A stretch of 64,000 nt of DNA from Styela clava (taxonomy: Eukaryota; Chordata; Ascidiacea; Stolidobranchia; Styelidae). Positions within the stretch are counted from its first letter, which is position 1, and each line of letters starts with the position of its first letter. Shown here in pieces: positions 45,101 to 56,200 of this stretch. The stretch covers positions 4,464,001 through 4,528,000 of the forward strand of contig NC_135252.1 in assembly GCF_964204865.1 (NCBI RefSeq). Direction: 5' to 3'. The translations under genes were made by a program, and so were the position numbers. The notes beneath the pieces are model-generated. The model did no database searches. It saw only the letters and a list, made by a program, of their open reading frames with translations, and was not told the DNA's origin.

Positions 45101-47962
45101 ACGAGAACATGTTTGTGTATTATGCTGGAAAAGCGGGACGGAATGCTTTTCGCTTCGTTTACCAACTTTAAATCGCTTGGTGATGTCACAAAATATGTTC
45201 CAGAATTATTTAGTTTTGTCGCAATGTCTATCTGGCACTTCTCTCACATAACATTATAACATAGCATGTTCTTAAACGTAATGGCTAATGCTATCCCACA
45301 TTTAGCTATATATATATAGTTTGATATCTGGTAACAATAATTAGCTTATTCTTGGAATATCGAATTCTCTGGGAGCCATATGTCGTCACCAAAAGAGCCA
45401 TATATGGCTCGCGAGCCATGGGTTCCCGACAACTGATATAGATAGTAAAAGTAATATTATTTAAAACAAGAGAGCGCAAAAATACAAGAACCGAAAGTCA
45501 AATGACTACATGGGCTGAATTTTATTTTAAAGAATTGTAACATGTCATGTGACAGTCTGCTTGTGAATTGCATAAACATGCTGAATCGAGGGTAATAAGA
45601 TGAGCTTCGTAAGATTTAAAAGAGAAAATAAAAGCCATTTAAGAACTTCTTTAAGTACCGAAAATTTAAAATCCTTTAGTTCAATTATCAGCAAAGTGAT
45701 ATTTTTAAAAGTACATAAAAATATCTCAAGGTCAAGAAGCAACTCAAACCTCAAGTGTTAATTAGGGCTGGGCACTACGAATCGAATATTCAAATCGGTT
45801 CAGAGCAAAATTTCGAATCGCCGCCATTTTGCTTTTTCCCGCCAATGGTTAAGGTGAATTACCCAATTTTTTTATTATTGAAGCCCTATTTTTTCAATAC
45901 AATTCTGACATGTGACTATTATGTGTAGTGAGTTATTAATAAATAAGTGTCTTTCTTCATGGTGTGTGAAGTTGTGAACGTTCCGCAATCTGTCTTAGTG
46001 ATTTGTTATGTTTTCGGTAATACATTTGTTGACGACCAATTACAATAAAAAAGTAACATATAATCACATATCTCCCTTTGACTCCCAAGTATTCGAGATT
46101 CGATTCAAAAAAAATATTCGACTGATTCTGAAATCATCAGGTATTCCAAAATGCCCAGCCCTAGTGTTATTTTCAACAACAAATTGTAGCTTAACAATGT
46201 TATCAATAGTATAATTTACCGCTTGTATATGACAGTTATAAATATGATGAATTATAAAATATTGATCAGGAAACTAACTAACTTGACATGCTGTTTGTAA
46301 TTCTTGTGCTGTCATGTTATCAATGCCTTCTCTTTGAATAAGAGTGTCATCAGCATGCAACCTATTCAACTTCATTTGCAATAAAAATCGAAGTAGATTG
46401 TTACTTCCCACAGCAGGTACTTGGATGAGCCTGAAAATTGAATGAATAATAAATAGATGATTCCATTATCAAATTCAGTCTTCCTTGAAATTAATTGAAA
46501 ATATCCAAATGTTTGTTTATTGAAGCTCAAATTTTGTAGCCAAATGGATCAATATATCAAAATATATTTTTCTTGTATTCTGAAATTCAATTTTAGTGAG
46601 TCGAATACAAAAATGCATTATTTACTTAGTTTGAACGAAATAATATTTTTGAAGCCGAGGAAATCGCTTATAAAACAAAATAATAATTTGCAACTTTTAC
46701 AAAGATCAAACAACTTGCATTTCAATTGTATCACTATTCCAATTTAGCGAAATCTTTCCATTTATATTTTTTTCCTATAGAATTTAAACCGACATCTTTT
46801 TTAAACAATTTTTGGTTCTGATTTTAGCAATAATATTTTGCAAAACTACTTCAATTAAAAGACTGGTCTCAACAACCTTTCAGTCAATTTCTCAAAAATG
46901 CCAATAATGAGTAAAATTCAGCAATATTTATATACTATCACACACAAAATCGTATTACCTGCACAATGCAACAAGTTGAGGTCTGGTCATGCTGTCCAAC
47001 GTCAATTCATCTTCAAACAATTTAGCATGTTTCAAAATTTCTTCATTTGTTGGCTCTTCATCAGTAGTTCGAATTTTTTGAAAAAAAGTGGCAAAATCTT
47101 CTGTGGCCTGATTTTCTTTTGACATCTTTTTGCTTCGCATAGCAATATCTTCTACCGTATCTTGCATAAACTTGGCCATTTGCAATTTAACAGACAGTTC
47201 TTTTCTTAATCGAGCTTCACGAGCTGTTTTATCCTCAAAAGTAGAAGGAAGAAGTCTTGGGAAGAGGCTGACCACCACTGGCAATGCAAATTCAGCAAAC
47301 GGGATAATTATGAAAACACTAAAAGGAGCAAGCCGAAATATATCTGATACCGCTCTTTTGAATTGATTTCGTTCTCGCCGAACTACTGGTTTTCCGTTCA
47401 ATATTTTCCACAGTGTTTTCCATGCAATTCTAATGTCCAATCCAAGAAGTCGAAAACCATGATAATAATGTTTCAACTCCGCTACAAATCTATCCCATAA
47501 CGGTTTCTTTGGGGGAGTGGCTACTGAGCTAGATGTGGTTTCTGTCGCTGTAGGTTTTTTATCAGAAGAAAGATTTTTGTCCGCTTCAGTCTTTTTCAAT
47601 TTAGCCTTCAATGTATCTTCTACTTTTGATTTATCAAAATTAACACTTGCAGCATGGATATTTCTTGAGATTGTGTGGTGTAGACCAATATTAGAATGGT
47701 GCCTCAAAAGGATGGGATAGGAAGAAGATATAGAGTCAACTTTGCATCTGTGGTTAGATGATGAAAATATATAAGAAGTGCAATCAGGTCTTCTCCTGCT
47801 GTAACTGAATGGATGTATCGAAAACCATCCCGATGCAGAATGTGTTGAATATTGGTGACATTGTTTAGGAATTCCATACAAGAACTGAACTTTTCTTTTA
47901 TTGTTTAAAGTCAGTGAATAAATTCTTTGTAATTCTTTAGTGCCATGACGTAAATGAGACAT
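39148..47962 (-). CDS. LETM1: Mitochondrial proton/calcium exchanger LETM1
   Basis: Eight exons (46959-47962, 46283-46430, 43306-43559, 42548-42683, 41713-41964, 40805-40970, 39939-40102, 39148-39258) join without phase error to 744 residues (human LETM1 is 739). LETM1 sits in the mitochondrial inner membrane and handles K+/H+ and Ca2+ exchange. The first about 100 residues are basic and Ser/His-rich, as a transit peptide should be. The membrane segment is about 209-233 ([20 protein letters not shown]). The ribosome-binding-like LETM domain follows: [57 protein letters not shown] and [19 protein letters not shown]. Then come charged coiled coils (exons 4-6) and a carboxy-terminal EF hand ([12 protein letters not shown]). 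It is divergent from PIGA. Introns host two hAT-like elements and a MITE. Confidence 0.96.
41355..41582 (+). mobile_element. Short TIR-bearing MITE, copy 2
   Basis: It matches 22950-23149 and includes interior absent there (CATAACTCAATGTAAAAAAC, ATTAGTTATCTCCATATTGG). Ends: GTACTCCCGTAGTATGTGTA and the complement TGGGCGCTCCAGAAGAAGTA. It lies in a LETM1 intron. Confidence 0.75.
43159..43213 (+). mobile_element. SINE 3'-end fragment in LETM1 intron
   Basis: AAGCTATCTTATCAACATTT, CTCTCCCCTGGGATGAATAT and AAATCCTATTCT match the last part of the tRNA-derived SINE. Confidence 0.55.
44437..45435. mobile_element. Non-autonomous hAT-like element, 999 bp, with 8-bp TSD
   Basis: The left end CAGGGGTCGGGAACC and the complement of the right end CAGTTGTCGGGAACCC are terminal inverted repeats. 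Both ends have subterminal GAGCCATA motifs (AGAGAGCCATA left, AAAGAGCCATATATGGCTCG right). The element is flanked by an exact 8-bp duplication, ATATAGAT (44429-44436 and 45436-45443), the hAT signature. No transposase frame is seen. It sits in LETM1 intron 2. Confidence 0.9.
45763..46163. mobile_element. Non-autonomous hAT-like element, 401 bp, with 8-bp TSD
   Basis: The left end TAGGGCTGGGCA and the complement of the right end TAGGGCTGGGCATTTTGGAA pair. The interior has inverted ATTCGAATCG-like motifs. The target duplication is GTGTTAAT (45755-45762) against GTGTTATT (46164-46171), one mismatch. It lies in the same LETM1 intron, about 320 bp from the 999-bp element. Confidence 0.85.
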
Positions 47963-49147
47963 GTTTTATCCAGTTGTTTCAGATGTTATAATAACGCACA
48001 GTGTCACAATATATTAGCATGATTCCTATAAGCGCTTGTTCTTAACTAATTTTAACTGAGTTGATAAATTAAAATTTTTATGCTAAAATATATTTCACTT
48101 ATTTATTCAAATTAATGTAAAATAATACAGATAACAGTGCATTGCACAGCCAGACAGATTTTGACAAATTTTCCAAGGTGATTTTGGCCCAAACAATAAA
48201 ATTTTGGTGGCCGATAAAAAAGGAAATTGTTTACATACCTGTCAAATAAAATAATTGTTCAGTATATGACAACATATATTTGTAGATAACAATCAAGAAG
48301 GTTAATTTCACATGAAGTAAAACTAATCATAATAGCCTATAAAAAACTTGGGTCAGTAACAGTAGGTCAAATAACAATAAGGTCCATTCCCAGTGCAGCA
48401 GTGCAGTGATGATTCAAAATCCCTTGCAATTTATAATAAGCCTTTGAAGTAGTTTTAAAATATTCATTAACATATAACTCTAACGTTATCAATTATTTTA
48501 TGATGATGCCTACTTCTGTATTCGCGTTGTTGATAGAATAATAGAACCCCAAATCAACATTATCCTGTTGGCCAACGGAAAGCTTGGTTCTTCTTAATAA
48601 TTTAATATTTATTATAGAGTGGTCAAATTTACTGATTTAATCAACAATTTAGATTATCGGCCATAGCCCACATCCATAATAGACTATATAACACCAATCA
48701 AGTTGTGTTATTCTGGTATTAAGCCTATTATGTTAGTAATATTACTTAGTGCAATACCGGTATACCGTACCTGCTGTGACGACCTTGACCTATGATTAAC
48801 AATGTTATGCATGGCGATGATTAAATATCACCGTGCTACTACTGCTGCCGTATTATACAGGCAACATTGGTTAAATGAAAAAGGGCGCCTCAGACGAATT
48901 CAGGTAGGTACAGCGATAATTTGTAATGTGAGAAGCTTTTCACGGCCGGACAGCAAACCTGATGCTAAAGGTCAAACGCGATGACACATGACATCGCGTG
49001 GTGGCGTGTCTTGTTATTAATGGCGTGATTCAAATGGCACTGCCACTTGCGTTTCTCATCTAGAATCGTTGACGTTGAATACAAACGTATGCGGTAGAAC
49101 TGGGAGTTACGGTAGTTGTTGAAGTTTGATGAAGCTTGAATACAAAC
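47963..49147. promoter_or_regulatory. Divergent LETM1/PIGA intergenic region
   Basis: 1.2 kb separate the two start codons, so this is the shared promoter region. It contains one TACCGGTA near 48757 and a CpG-richer stretch near 48890-49060. No TATA box can be assigned with confidence. Confidence 0.5.
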
Positions 49148-50464
49148 ATGAAACACTCTATTGCAATGGTTTGTGATTTTTTCTATCCTAATGTGGGAGG
49201 AGTGGAAAGTCATATATATCAACTGTCGCAATGCCTTATTGCAAGAGGACATAAAGTAATTATTATCACTCATTCTTATGGCAATAGAAAGGGAATACGT
49301 TACTTCACAAATTATCTTAAAGTTTATTATCTTCCATTTGTGGTCATGTATAACCAATGTATTTTACCTACATATTTTGCAACTATTCCCTTGATTCGAA
49401 GTGTTTTGTTACACGAGAGAATAACCATTTTACATGGACACTCTGCTTTTTCTGCATTAGCTATCGAAGCTATTCACCATGCACAAACATTGAGAATTAG
49501 GACTGTGTTCACAGATCACTCCCTCTTCGGTTTTGCTGATGGATCCTCCATTATCACAAATAAACTTTTAGAAATAACACTGACATACACAAATCATGTA
49601 ATATGCGTCTCTCACACAAGCAAAGAAAATACTGTGTTACGTGCCGATATTGAGCCAAAAAAAGTATATGTTATTCCAAATGCTGTTGATGCAACAAAAT
49701 TTACTCCAGCAACTGAGAATCAAGTCAAAGACAGGATAAGGATTGTGGTCATAAGTCGACTCGTGTATAGAAAAGGAATGGACCTCCTTGCCTCATTAAT
49801 ACCAATATTATGTTCTCGGCACAAAGATATTGATTTTGTAATTGGTGGCGATGGTCCCAAGCGTCTTCTTCTTGAGGAAACGAGAGAAAAATTCCAGCTG
49901 CATGAAAGATTAAAGTTTTTAGGTGCTGTTCCTCATACAGATGTGAGAGATGTGCTGACAACAGGGCATATTTTTCTAAACACATCCTTAACTGAAGCAT
50001 TTTGTATAGCAATAATAGAAGCTGCATGTTGTGGATTGCAGGTTGTGAGCACGAAAGTTGGAGGAGTACCAGAAGTACTTCCTCACGATATGATAATTTT
50101 GAGAGAACCATCAGTATCTCATCTTATAGATGGTTTAGAAGTCGCAATTTTAAAACATCGAGAAGGAACTGAAATGGATCCTTATGAAATGTATAATCGA
50201 ACATCGGTTTTATATACATGGCCCAAAGTTGCTGAAAGAACAGAAAAGGTTTATGATTCAATGGCAGAACAACCCTTACTTCCTCATCATGAACGATTAT
50301 TACTGTTTAAAAAATGTGGTCCTGTCGTAGGAAGATGTTTTGTTGTAGTAGGATATGTTTCACTACTCATTTGTTGGCTTTTGGAATGGATGTTTCCTAT
50401 CAATATAAAAACGACCCGAAACGTCTCAGATAATTTAAATAAAAAGTCATCAATGATGAATTAG
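49148..50464 (+). CDS. PIGA: GPI-GlcNAc transferase catalytic subunit PIG-A, intronless
   Basis: A single frame of 438 residues (human 484) from the ATG at 49148. An in-frame TTG 12 bases upstream is not a start. PIG-A is the catalytic subunit of the ER complex that moves GlcNAc from UDP-GlcNAc to phosphatidylinositol, the first step of GPI-anchor synthesis. It is a GT4 glycosyltransferase: [20 protein letters not shown] at the start, [86 protein letters not shown] and the E-x7-E-type block [21 protein letters not shown] single carboxy-terminal membrane segment ([17 protein letters not shown]) anchors it in the ER. All motifs are intact. Confidence 0.97.
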   Translation: MKHSIAMVCDFFYPNVGGVESHIYQLSQCLIARGHKVIIITHSYGNRKGIRYFTNYLKVYYLPFVVMYNQCILPTYFATIPLIRSVLLHERITILHGHSAFSALAIEAIHHAQTLRIRTVFTDHSLFGFADGSSIITNKLLEITLTYTNHVICVSHTSKENTVLRADIEPKKVYVIPNAVDATKFTPATENQVKDRIRIVVISRLVYRKGMDLLASLIPILCSRHKDIDFVIGGDGPKRLLLEETREKFQLHERLKFLGAVPHTDVRDVLTTGHIFLNTSLTEAFCIAIIEAACCGLQVVSTKVGGVPEVLPHDMIILREPSVSHLIDGLEVAILKHREGTEMDPYEMYNRTSVLYTWPKVAERTEKVYDSMAEQPLLPHHERLLLFKKCGPVVGRCFVVVGYVSLLICWLLEWMFPINIKTTRNVSDNLNKKSSMMN

Positions 50465-53280
50465 TTTATATATCTGTTGTGATTTTGTTTTCCAAATTTT
50501 AATGTTTTTATTTATTTTTCTAAATTAAAAATCTCTTATTTTGACATCACAGTATGCTTTTGTGAATAGTTAAAGTTGCTCTCGCTTGATTTAATGATTC
50601 ATTATATTCACTTTATAAGCAGTTCCTAATTGACTTTAAAATGGCAAGTCTGTATAAACTTGAAAATGGCAGCTGGTCCGATTTAACATATAGAGCAATG
50701 TGCATCATTATTAGGGACTGGATGTTTTTTGTTTTGTCAGTTTAATCCATACTTATCTTCTTGTGGCAAACTTCTTTGAATTGACCGGAACAGAATTGAA
50801 TATCAATGTCAACAATGAGGTTTGGTTTCTGTATCAGGAGGTTTTCATCCAAAGTATTAGTAAATTGGGCACTCCAGAAGTGTGTGTACCAATATGGAGA
50901 TAACTGATTTTGTTCGCCTACTTTACATCAAGTTGTGTAAATGGACTTGGCTAACGCAGACAGTCCCGAACTCGTAATAGGACTAAAATGAGGAAAATCG
51001 GGATAAAATTATGGCCTAACCCTAACCTGGTACACACACTATGGCAGTACTGTAAATTGTTAGTCCCCTGAGAAGCAGCATCATTGATATATAATGGTTG
51101 AGCTGTATAATTTGTCAATTCATTCCCCTGCTTGATAATTTTATTGAAAACATGAACTTGCATTGCTTCACATCCCAGCCTTACTCTATATCTATTACTA
51201 CCAAGATTGGTTGAATTTTGAAAATACAACATTTATTTGAATATGTCTACATAACAATTATCAGCAATATTTGACCTGTGCGTCGTTGACACTGAGTTTA
51301 ATATTCAAATATACCTGTTCTTACACACTTATTGACTATTCATTCCGCATGCATGAAAATATATCGTGATCTCAAACAACTACACCACAGTAACCTATCT
51401 CAATTTGTTCTTTTTCATCTTTTACAACATAGAAATGGAACAAAAAAACAAAGTAAAAACATGCAATTGCACAAATCGTCTGCACAGCGAATAAGTATGT
51501 ACCTTTCAAATTCAGTACTAGTATATGGTTATACCACATCGGATACTAAAAGTGCCAATAATTTCTGTTAACAAATAAGTACGAACACATCCAATCAACC
51601 AAAAATACATTTACGAATATAAAAACATTTACATTTGTTCAGGCTGTGAGAATAAAACAAACTATTTGATAAACACAAAACTCAATGTTCAAGATGTCAA
51701 GACCATTCTCGGCCATCCTGAAATTTTGATGAGTGAAGCTATAAACTTTTGGAATAATTAATCAGATTCAGAAGGCCTTTCTCATTTACTGTCAGAAGGC
51801 TCTTGCGTGTTGAGGGTTGTGGTTTATTGTCTTTCTCATGCTGTAGTTCACAGTTTCATTATTTTTGAATGATGTTCACCCCTTCGAGCATATACACAAT
51901 GATGCCATCTACAAATAATGTTTGTCTCTGACAGTATTATGATTTTATCAGTAAAATTGTTCAAAGATATACACTATGACCATGGTGTTATGGAAAGTTG
52001 GGATCAACAACAAATATTCTATATGAGAATCCTCACATTAAATCAACATTGATCAGACATTAATATCACATGAATGGACCTGGCACTTAATATAAACAAA
52101 ATATAAAAATTATGTACAAGTAGGTAAGCAACATTGAAGTAAATATTTTAAATATGTATTCTCAAGGTAGGATTAACAGCAAGACACAAATTAGTTTGAT
52201 GAAGTGTCTGGCCTTGTTAAAATGATTTTGGCTAATCAGATTAAAATAGCCTAATTCACAGTTTTATCTAAAACAACATGAGTTTTCATGGTAAATTTGA
52301 GAAATAAAAAAGAAACCATATGAGGTGAAGAATAGGGGTTTTCCAAGGCTGGTAAAGGTACCAAAATGAACTTGGTATCTGAAGAAGGTTAACCCATTTC
52401 CATATGTGAGAATATACCCAGATATGGACTAGTAAGAGAATTTTTTTTATTCTAATATGATCAAGCCATCTTATCAGCTTCCCCAGGATGAATAGGAATA
52501 TTCTATCCTAGAATACCATGCTTTATAAAAATAACACACAAAAATATAAATAAAACATTTAACTAACAAAATTCGTTTCAAACTGACACAAAGAAAGGTA
52601 AGAAAGCATGTGCATAAAATACTTTGATCTCGGTATTCATGGTACATAAAGAATCATAAGATGAGGAGAGATTCTTTTGAGTCGAAATATCCAAAGGTGA
52701 ATGTATGTCTTTTATTAAAATCTACCCTATCTGGTATGCAAGCGCTTGCTGGAAGAATGTCACACATCCCGGCTATGAGCTGAATCGATTCATTGGATGT
52801 ATGAATATACTTGATATATGTAGAACCAGAACCAGTTGGCTCAGAAAGATAAATAATCTCATAATTTGTTGTCATGAAAGATTCTCACTTCAGCTTTTGT
52901 TATAGCGAAAGGTAGAATTAAGATATGCACAAAAATGAATACATTTTGAATAATACAAAAGACTGACACTTTGAACAAATTAAAAAAAAAACACAATTTG
53001 TTAATTTTTTTTATCCCGTGTGCCATACAAAACAAACCCGTAGAATAACATTGAAAAAACTAACAGAATTGAAGAAAAACTTAAACATTGATAATCTCTC
53101 AAAAAATTGTGCCTTGAAGAATTTAGTCCTGAGTTGATATCCATCATCATCCATAGTATGTAATGTAAAAATACATGTTCCAATATATCAATAAACAAAA
53201 TTTTTCGCCAAATGATATGATCCCTACAAATGGTATACTTGTGATACTTTGATGCAACATGGTTATTTTTGAATTCCCCG
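50465..53280. other. Convergent intergenic region, PIGA to anoctamin
   Basis: About 2.8 kb between two 3' ends. It holds a MITE copy (50862-51051) and a SINE tail fragment (about 52463-52515). No exon or other organised structure seen. Confidence 0.6.
50862..51051 (-). mobile_element. Short TIR-bearing MITE, copy 3 (reverse)
   Basis: On the minus strand it follows 41355-41582. On the plus strand it runs AAATTGGGCACTCCAGAAGT, CCAATATGGAGATAACTGAT, TTACATCAAGTTGTGTAAAT, then CTAACCCTAACCTGGTACAC and the far TIR. No ORF. Confidence 0.75.
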
Positions 53281-56200
53281 TCAAACTTCCTCCATTTCCA
53301 TTGTAGATGCCGAAGGCTGATTATCGTCTGGAGGAGACTCTTTTCTCGGATGTTTTTCTTTAACTGAGCCACCAGAGGATCCCAATTTTTCTTCATCTAT
53401 ATCATACAAATATATAGTCTTTTTTTAATAGTTTGTAAAATATGGAGTTTATAACATTGCACATGGAAATTTATTTGAGTTTGGATGGAATTCAAGTAAA
53501 ATGTTAAAGCTGATGAGAATTTAAGGATTGGTGCATTGTTCTAAATGTTAGGAAATATAAATGAGGATTTCTCGTCCTCATGAGATAGTTTAAATCAACG
53601 TGTTCAGTTACGTGTTCTTCTGTCATCAATGCCCATAAATCTCTATTGATTTATTGGTGAACCTGAACCCTAATCTGATCTGGACTGGTAACAAGGCTAG
53701 AGGCTTGTAGTTCACCATACAATTAGGCATATGTTGATTTCTTCCTCGCAATAAATATGAAAAAACACAAATTATACAAAATATAATAAACAATGTTAGA
53801 ATACTGAGAATAGCTATATCTCTTAATTCACTTTGCAAATTAGCTATTTCAAATGCCACACAAGACAGTTAGGACCATGTAATATAAATTGTATTTGCAG
53901 TTTAGTGGATAAATACCTCTATCATACAACAACTTGAGTTCTAAATATTTCTGTCTCTCCATTTGTTGACTGAGATCTCTTGGTACATCTGGTATGATCA
54001 AATCAATCAGAAGCTTGAGACCAAAAACAGCATGCTGCATGGGTAAAAGGAAACTGTTAACAATTTCTAATTGGAACTAGTGTGACTTTACACATAGAGT
54101 TGCGAACCAAGTATGAATGCAGGTTTAAAACTCTTCAAATCTGATTGAAGTACTAAAGTTGAATTCCCGGTTCCAAAGTTTGTTAATTTCGAGACAACAA
54201 AAATATTTTGGTGAAGGTGATTTTCAAAATATAGTCGATGCTGATTTCAAACATGTGTTCCATAAAATTCTGAAAACGGGTGATAATGAAATTCCACATC
54301 TTTCAACTCATTTTGTAGGGCGAAAAGTAGGGCAGATCAACGAACAAAATTGAATGAAAAAGCACTACAATATATCACCTCAAACACCACTAGAAGAGTG
54401 ATTTTTCCTGCAAATACATGCCAGAATGAAACTATTGGTTGTGTTGGAAGAGATGGATCTGATGCCCTGAACCTGAAATAAAAAGAGAGATGCAAAGATA
54501 ATATCATTTCCCTGATCTCTATAAAGGTACAAAATAAATTAAAAAACCCAAGACAATCAGAAAGAAAAATTCAGGAAAACTGAAAGAATTTCAAATGTGG
54601 TTCAAAACATCTGACATAAAAGTTGAGAAAAAGAAGGTGTGGCATAGAATGAAAGTAAAAAACAAGACATTTCCCATTCTTTTGACAATACACGATCAGT
54701 AAAAAACATGATGGTAACAACACGATGATAATAAATTAAAATAAGCATGGATTCCTTTGATGTTATAAAGTTAACAATCACTGTCCACCATATGTTTTGG
54801 TGAGTCAGCACATAAAATATAACAATAATCTTACCAACACTTGTCAGGAATTCCTGGAAGTGAAGTGTTATAAGGTGGATGATTACCACGATCTATTTCT
54901 GAAACTGCTATATCCATCAATGTTGCATTCACATAACCAGTCATGCAACTGAGAAAAATTGATAGAGTGTTAAGCATTGTTATGATAATTTGGTTCCAAT
55001 AAGCATTTACAAATCATTCATCGACTACATTTTGCTAGGGGCCTTAATGTGCCTTAGGACATATCAAAGATATTTTTTATGGATTGAGAAGAATCAATCG
55101 AAATACTTGTGCTGCTATAACAATGCTGATAACCATGTGCATAAGACACTGGTTTGAAGCTTGTGGAAGTAGTCATACGACTGACTTTGGCTTCCTAAAC
55201 CAATTGAGCTTATCCATTGATACAATTTCAGATCACTAACTAATCTCGTACACATTCCGGACAGCTGGCAATGTGAAGCATTGTGCTGAGCATTAGAATT
55301 ATGCTCACCAGCGCACCTCTGATCACCCAGTGTGGGTTTGCAGGTTTGAATCTTGTGGGGGATAAATATGTGCAAGAAGATTGCTGGACTACTCACGCTT
55401 TAGGGTGGTTCACGTAAACCAGTGTTCGGTTACGACTTCCTCCACCACCAAGGCCATGCATTTGACAGAAATAATTAGATAACTAGTTCTATACCCGACA
55501 TGGAATGGGGACGAGAGGCCTTGGCTCGCCATATGATCAAGCCCATGATTAAACCAATTGTCGGCTTTTCTTTTACCCAGCATAAATATGCAAATCCTAT
55601 TCTTGAAAGCATCAATCTTCTTCTTTTCTTGAGCAATGCATAACATCCTCATCTATAACTAGATATGTTTTGTTCGGTGGAAAATGAAAATAAACAAATA
55701 TATTTACTTACTACATATTTGAAATGTCTTCCACTCCAATGCAAGGACTGTATAAAAATCTATAAACCAGGCGTGGAACAAATTCTGATGTCAGAGCTAC
55801 TACTAAACCATTTGTTATAACAGCAAGTGTACTGAGCCCTTTCAAAATTGGAAACCACATACCTAAAACAAATTGTATAAGATAATAAAAATATTACTGT
55901 AAGATTGTTAAGTATAGAAAAATGAAATGTTCAATAGATCCAACAGCTGAAGAAATTTTAAATTATTCATAGGCTGTTCGCAAACCATTTTTCCAACAAA
56001 GCTCTATATAAACTACCACTTAATTGAGTAGATACTAACACTCAAGATTTGATTTATTTCAAATAGCCTACTGAGTTTTTGATATATGGTGATACACTTT
56101 TTACTTGATATCTAAATTCCTGAAATGGTTAGATCAGAATGCAATACGCTGTCACTCAATTCTAGAGAATCAATTTTTCGAGGTGTAACAAATTGGGCAA

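Noticed and set aside
49136-49147. Upstream in-frame extension of PIGA
   Set aside because: The extension opens with TTG. The first ATG, at 49148, begins the conserved PIG-A amino terminus.
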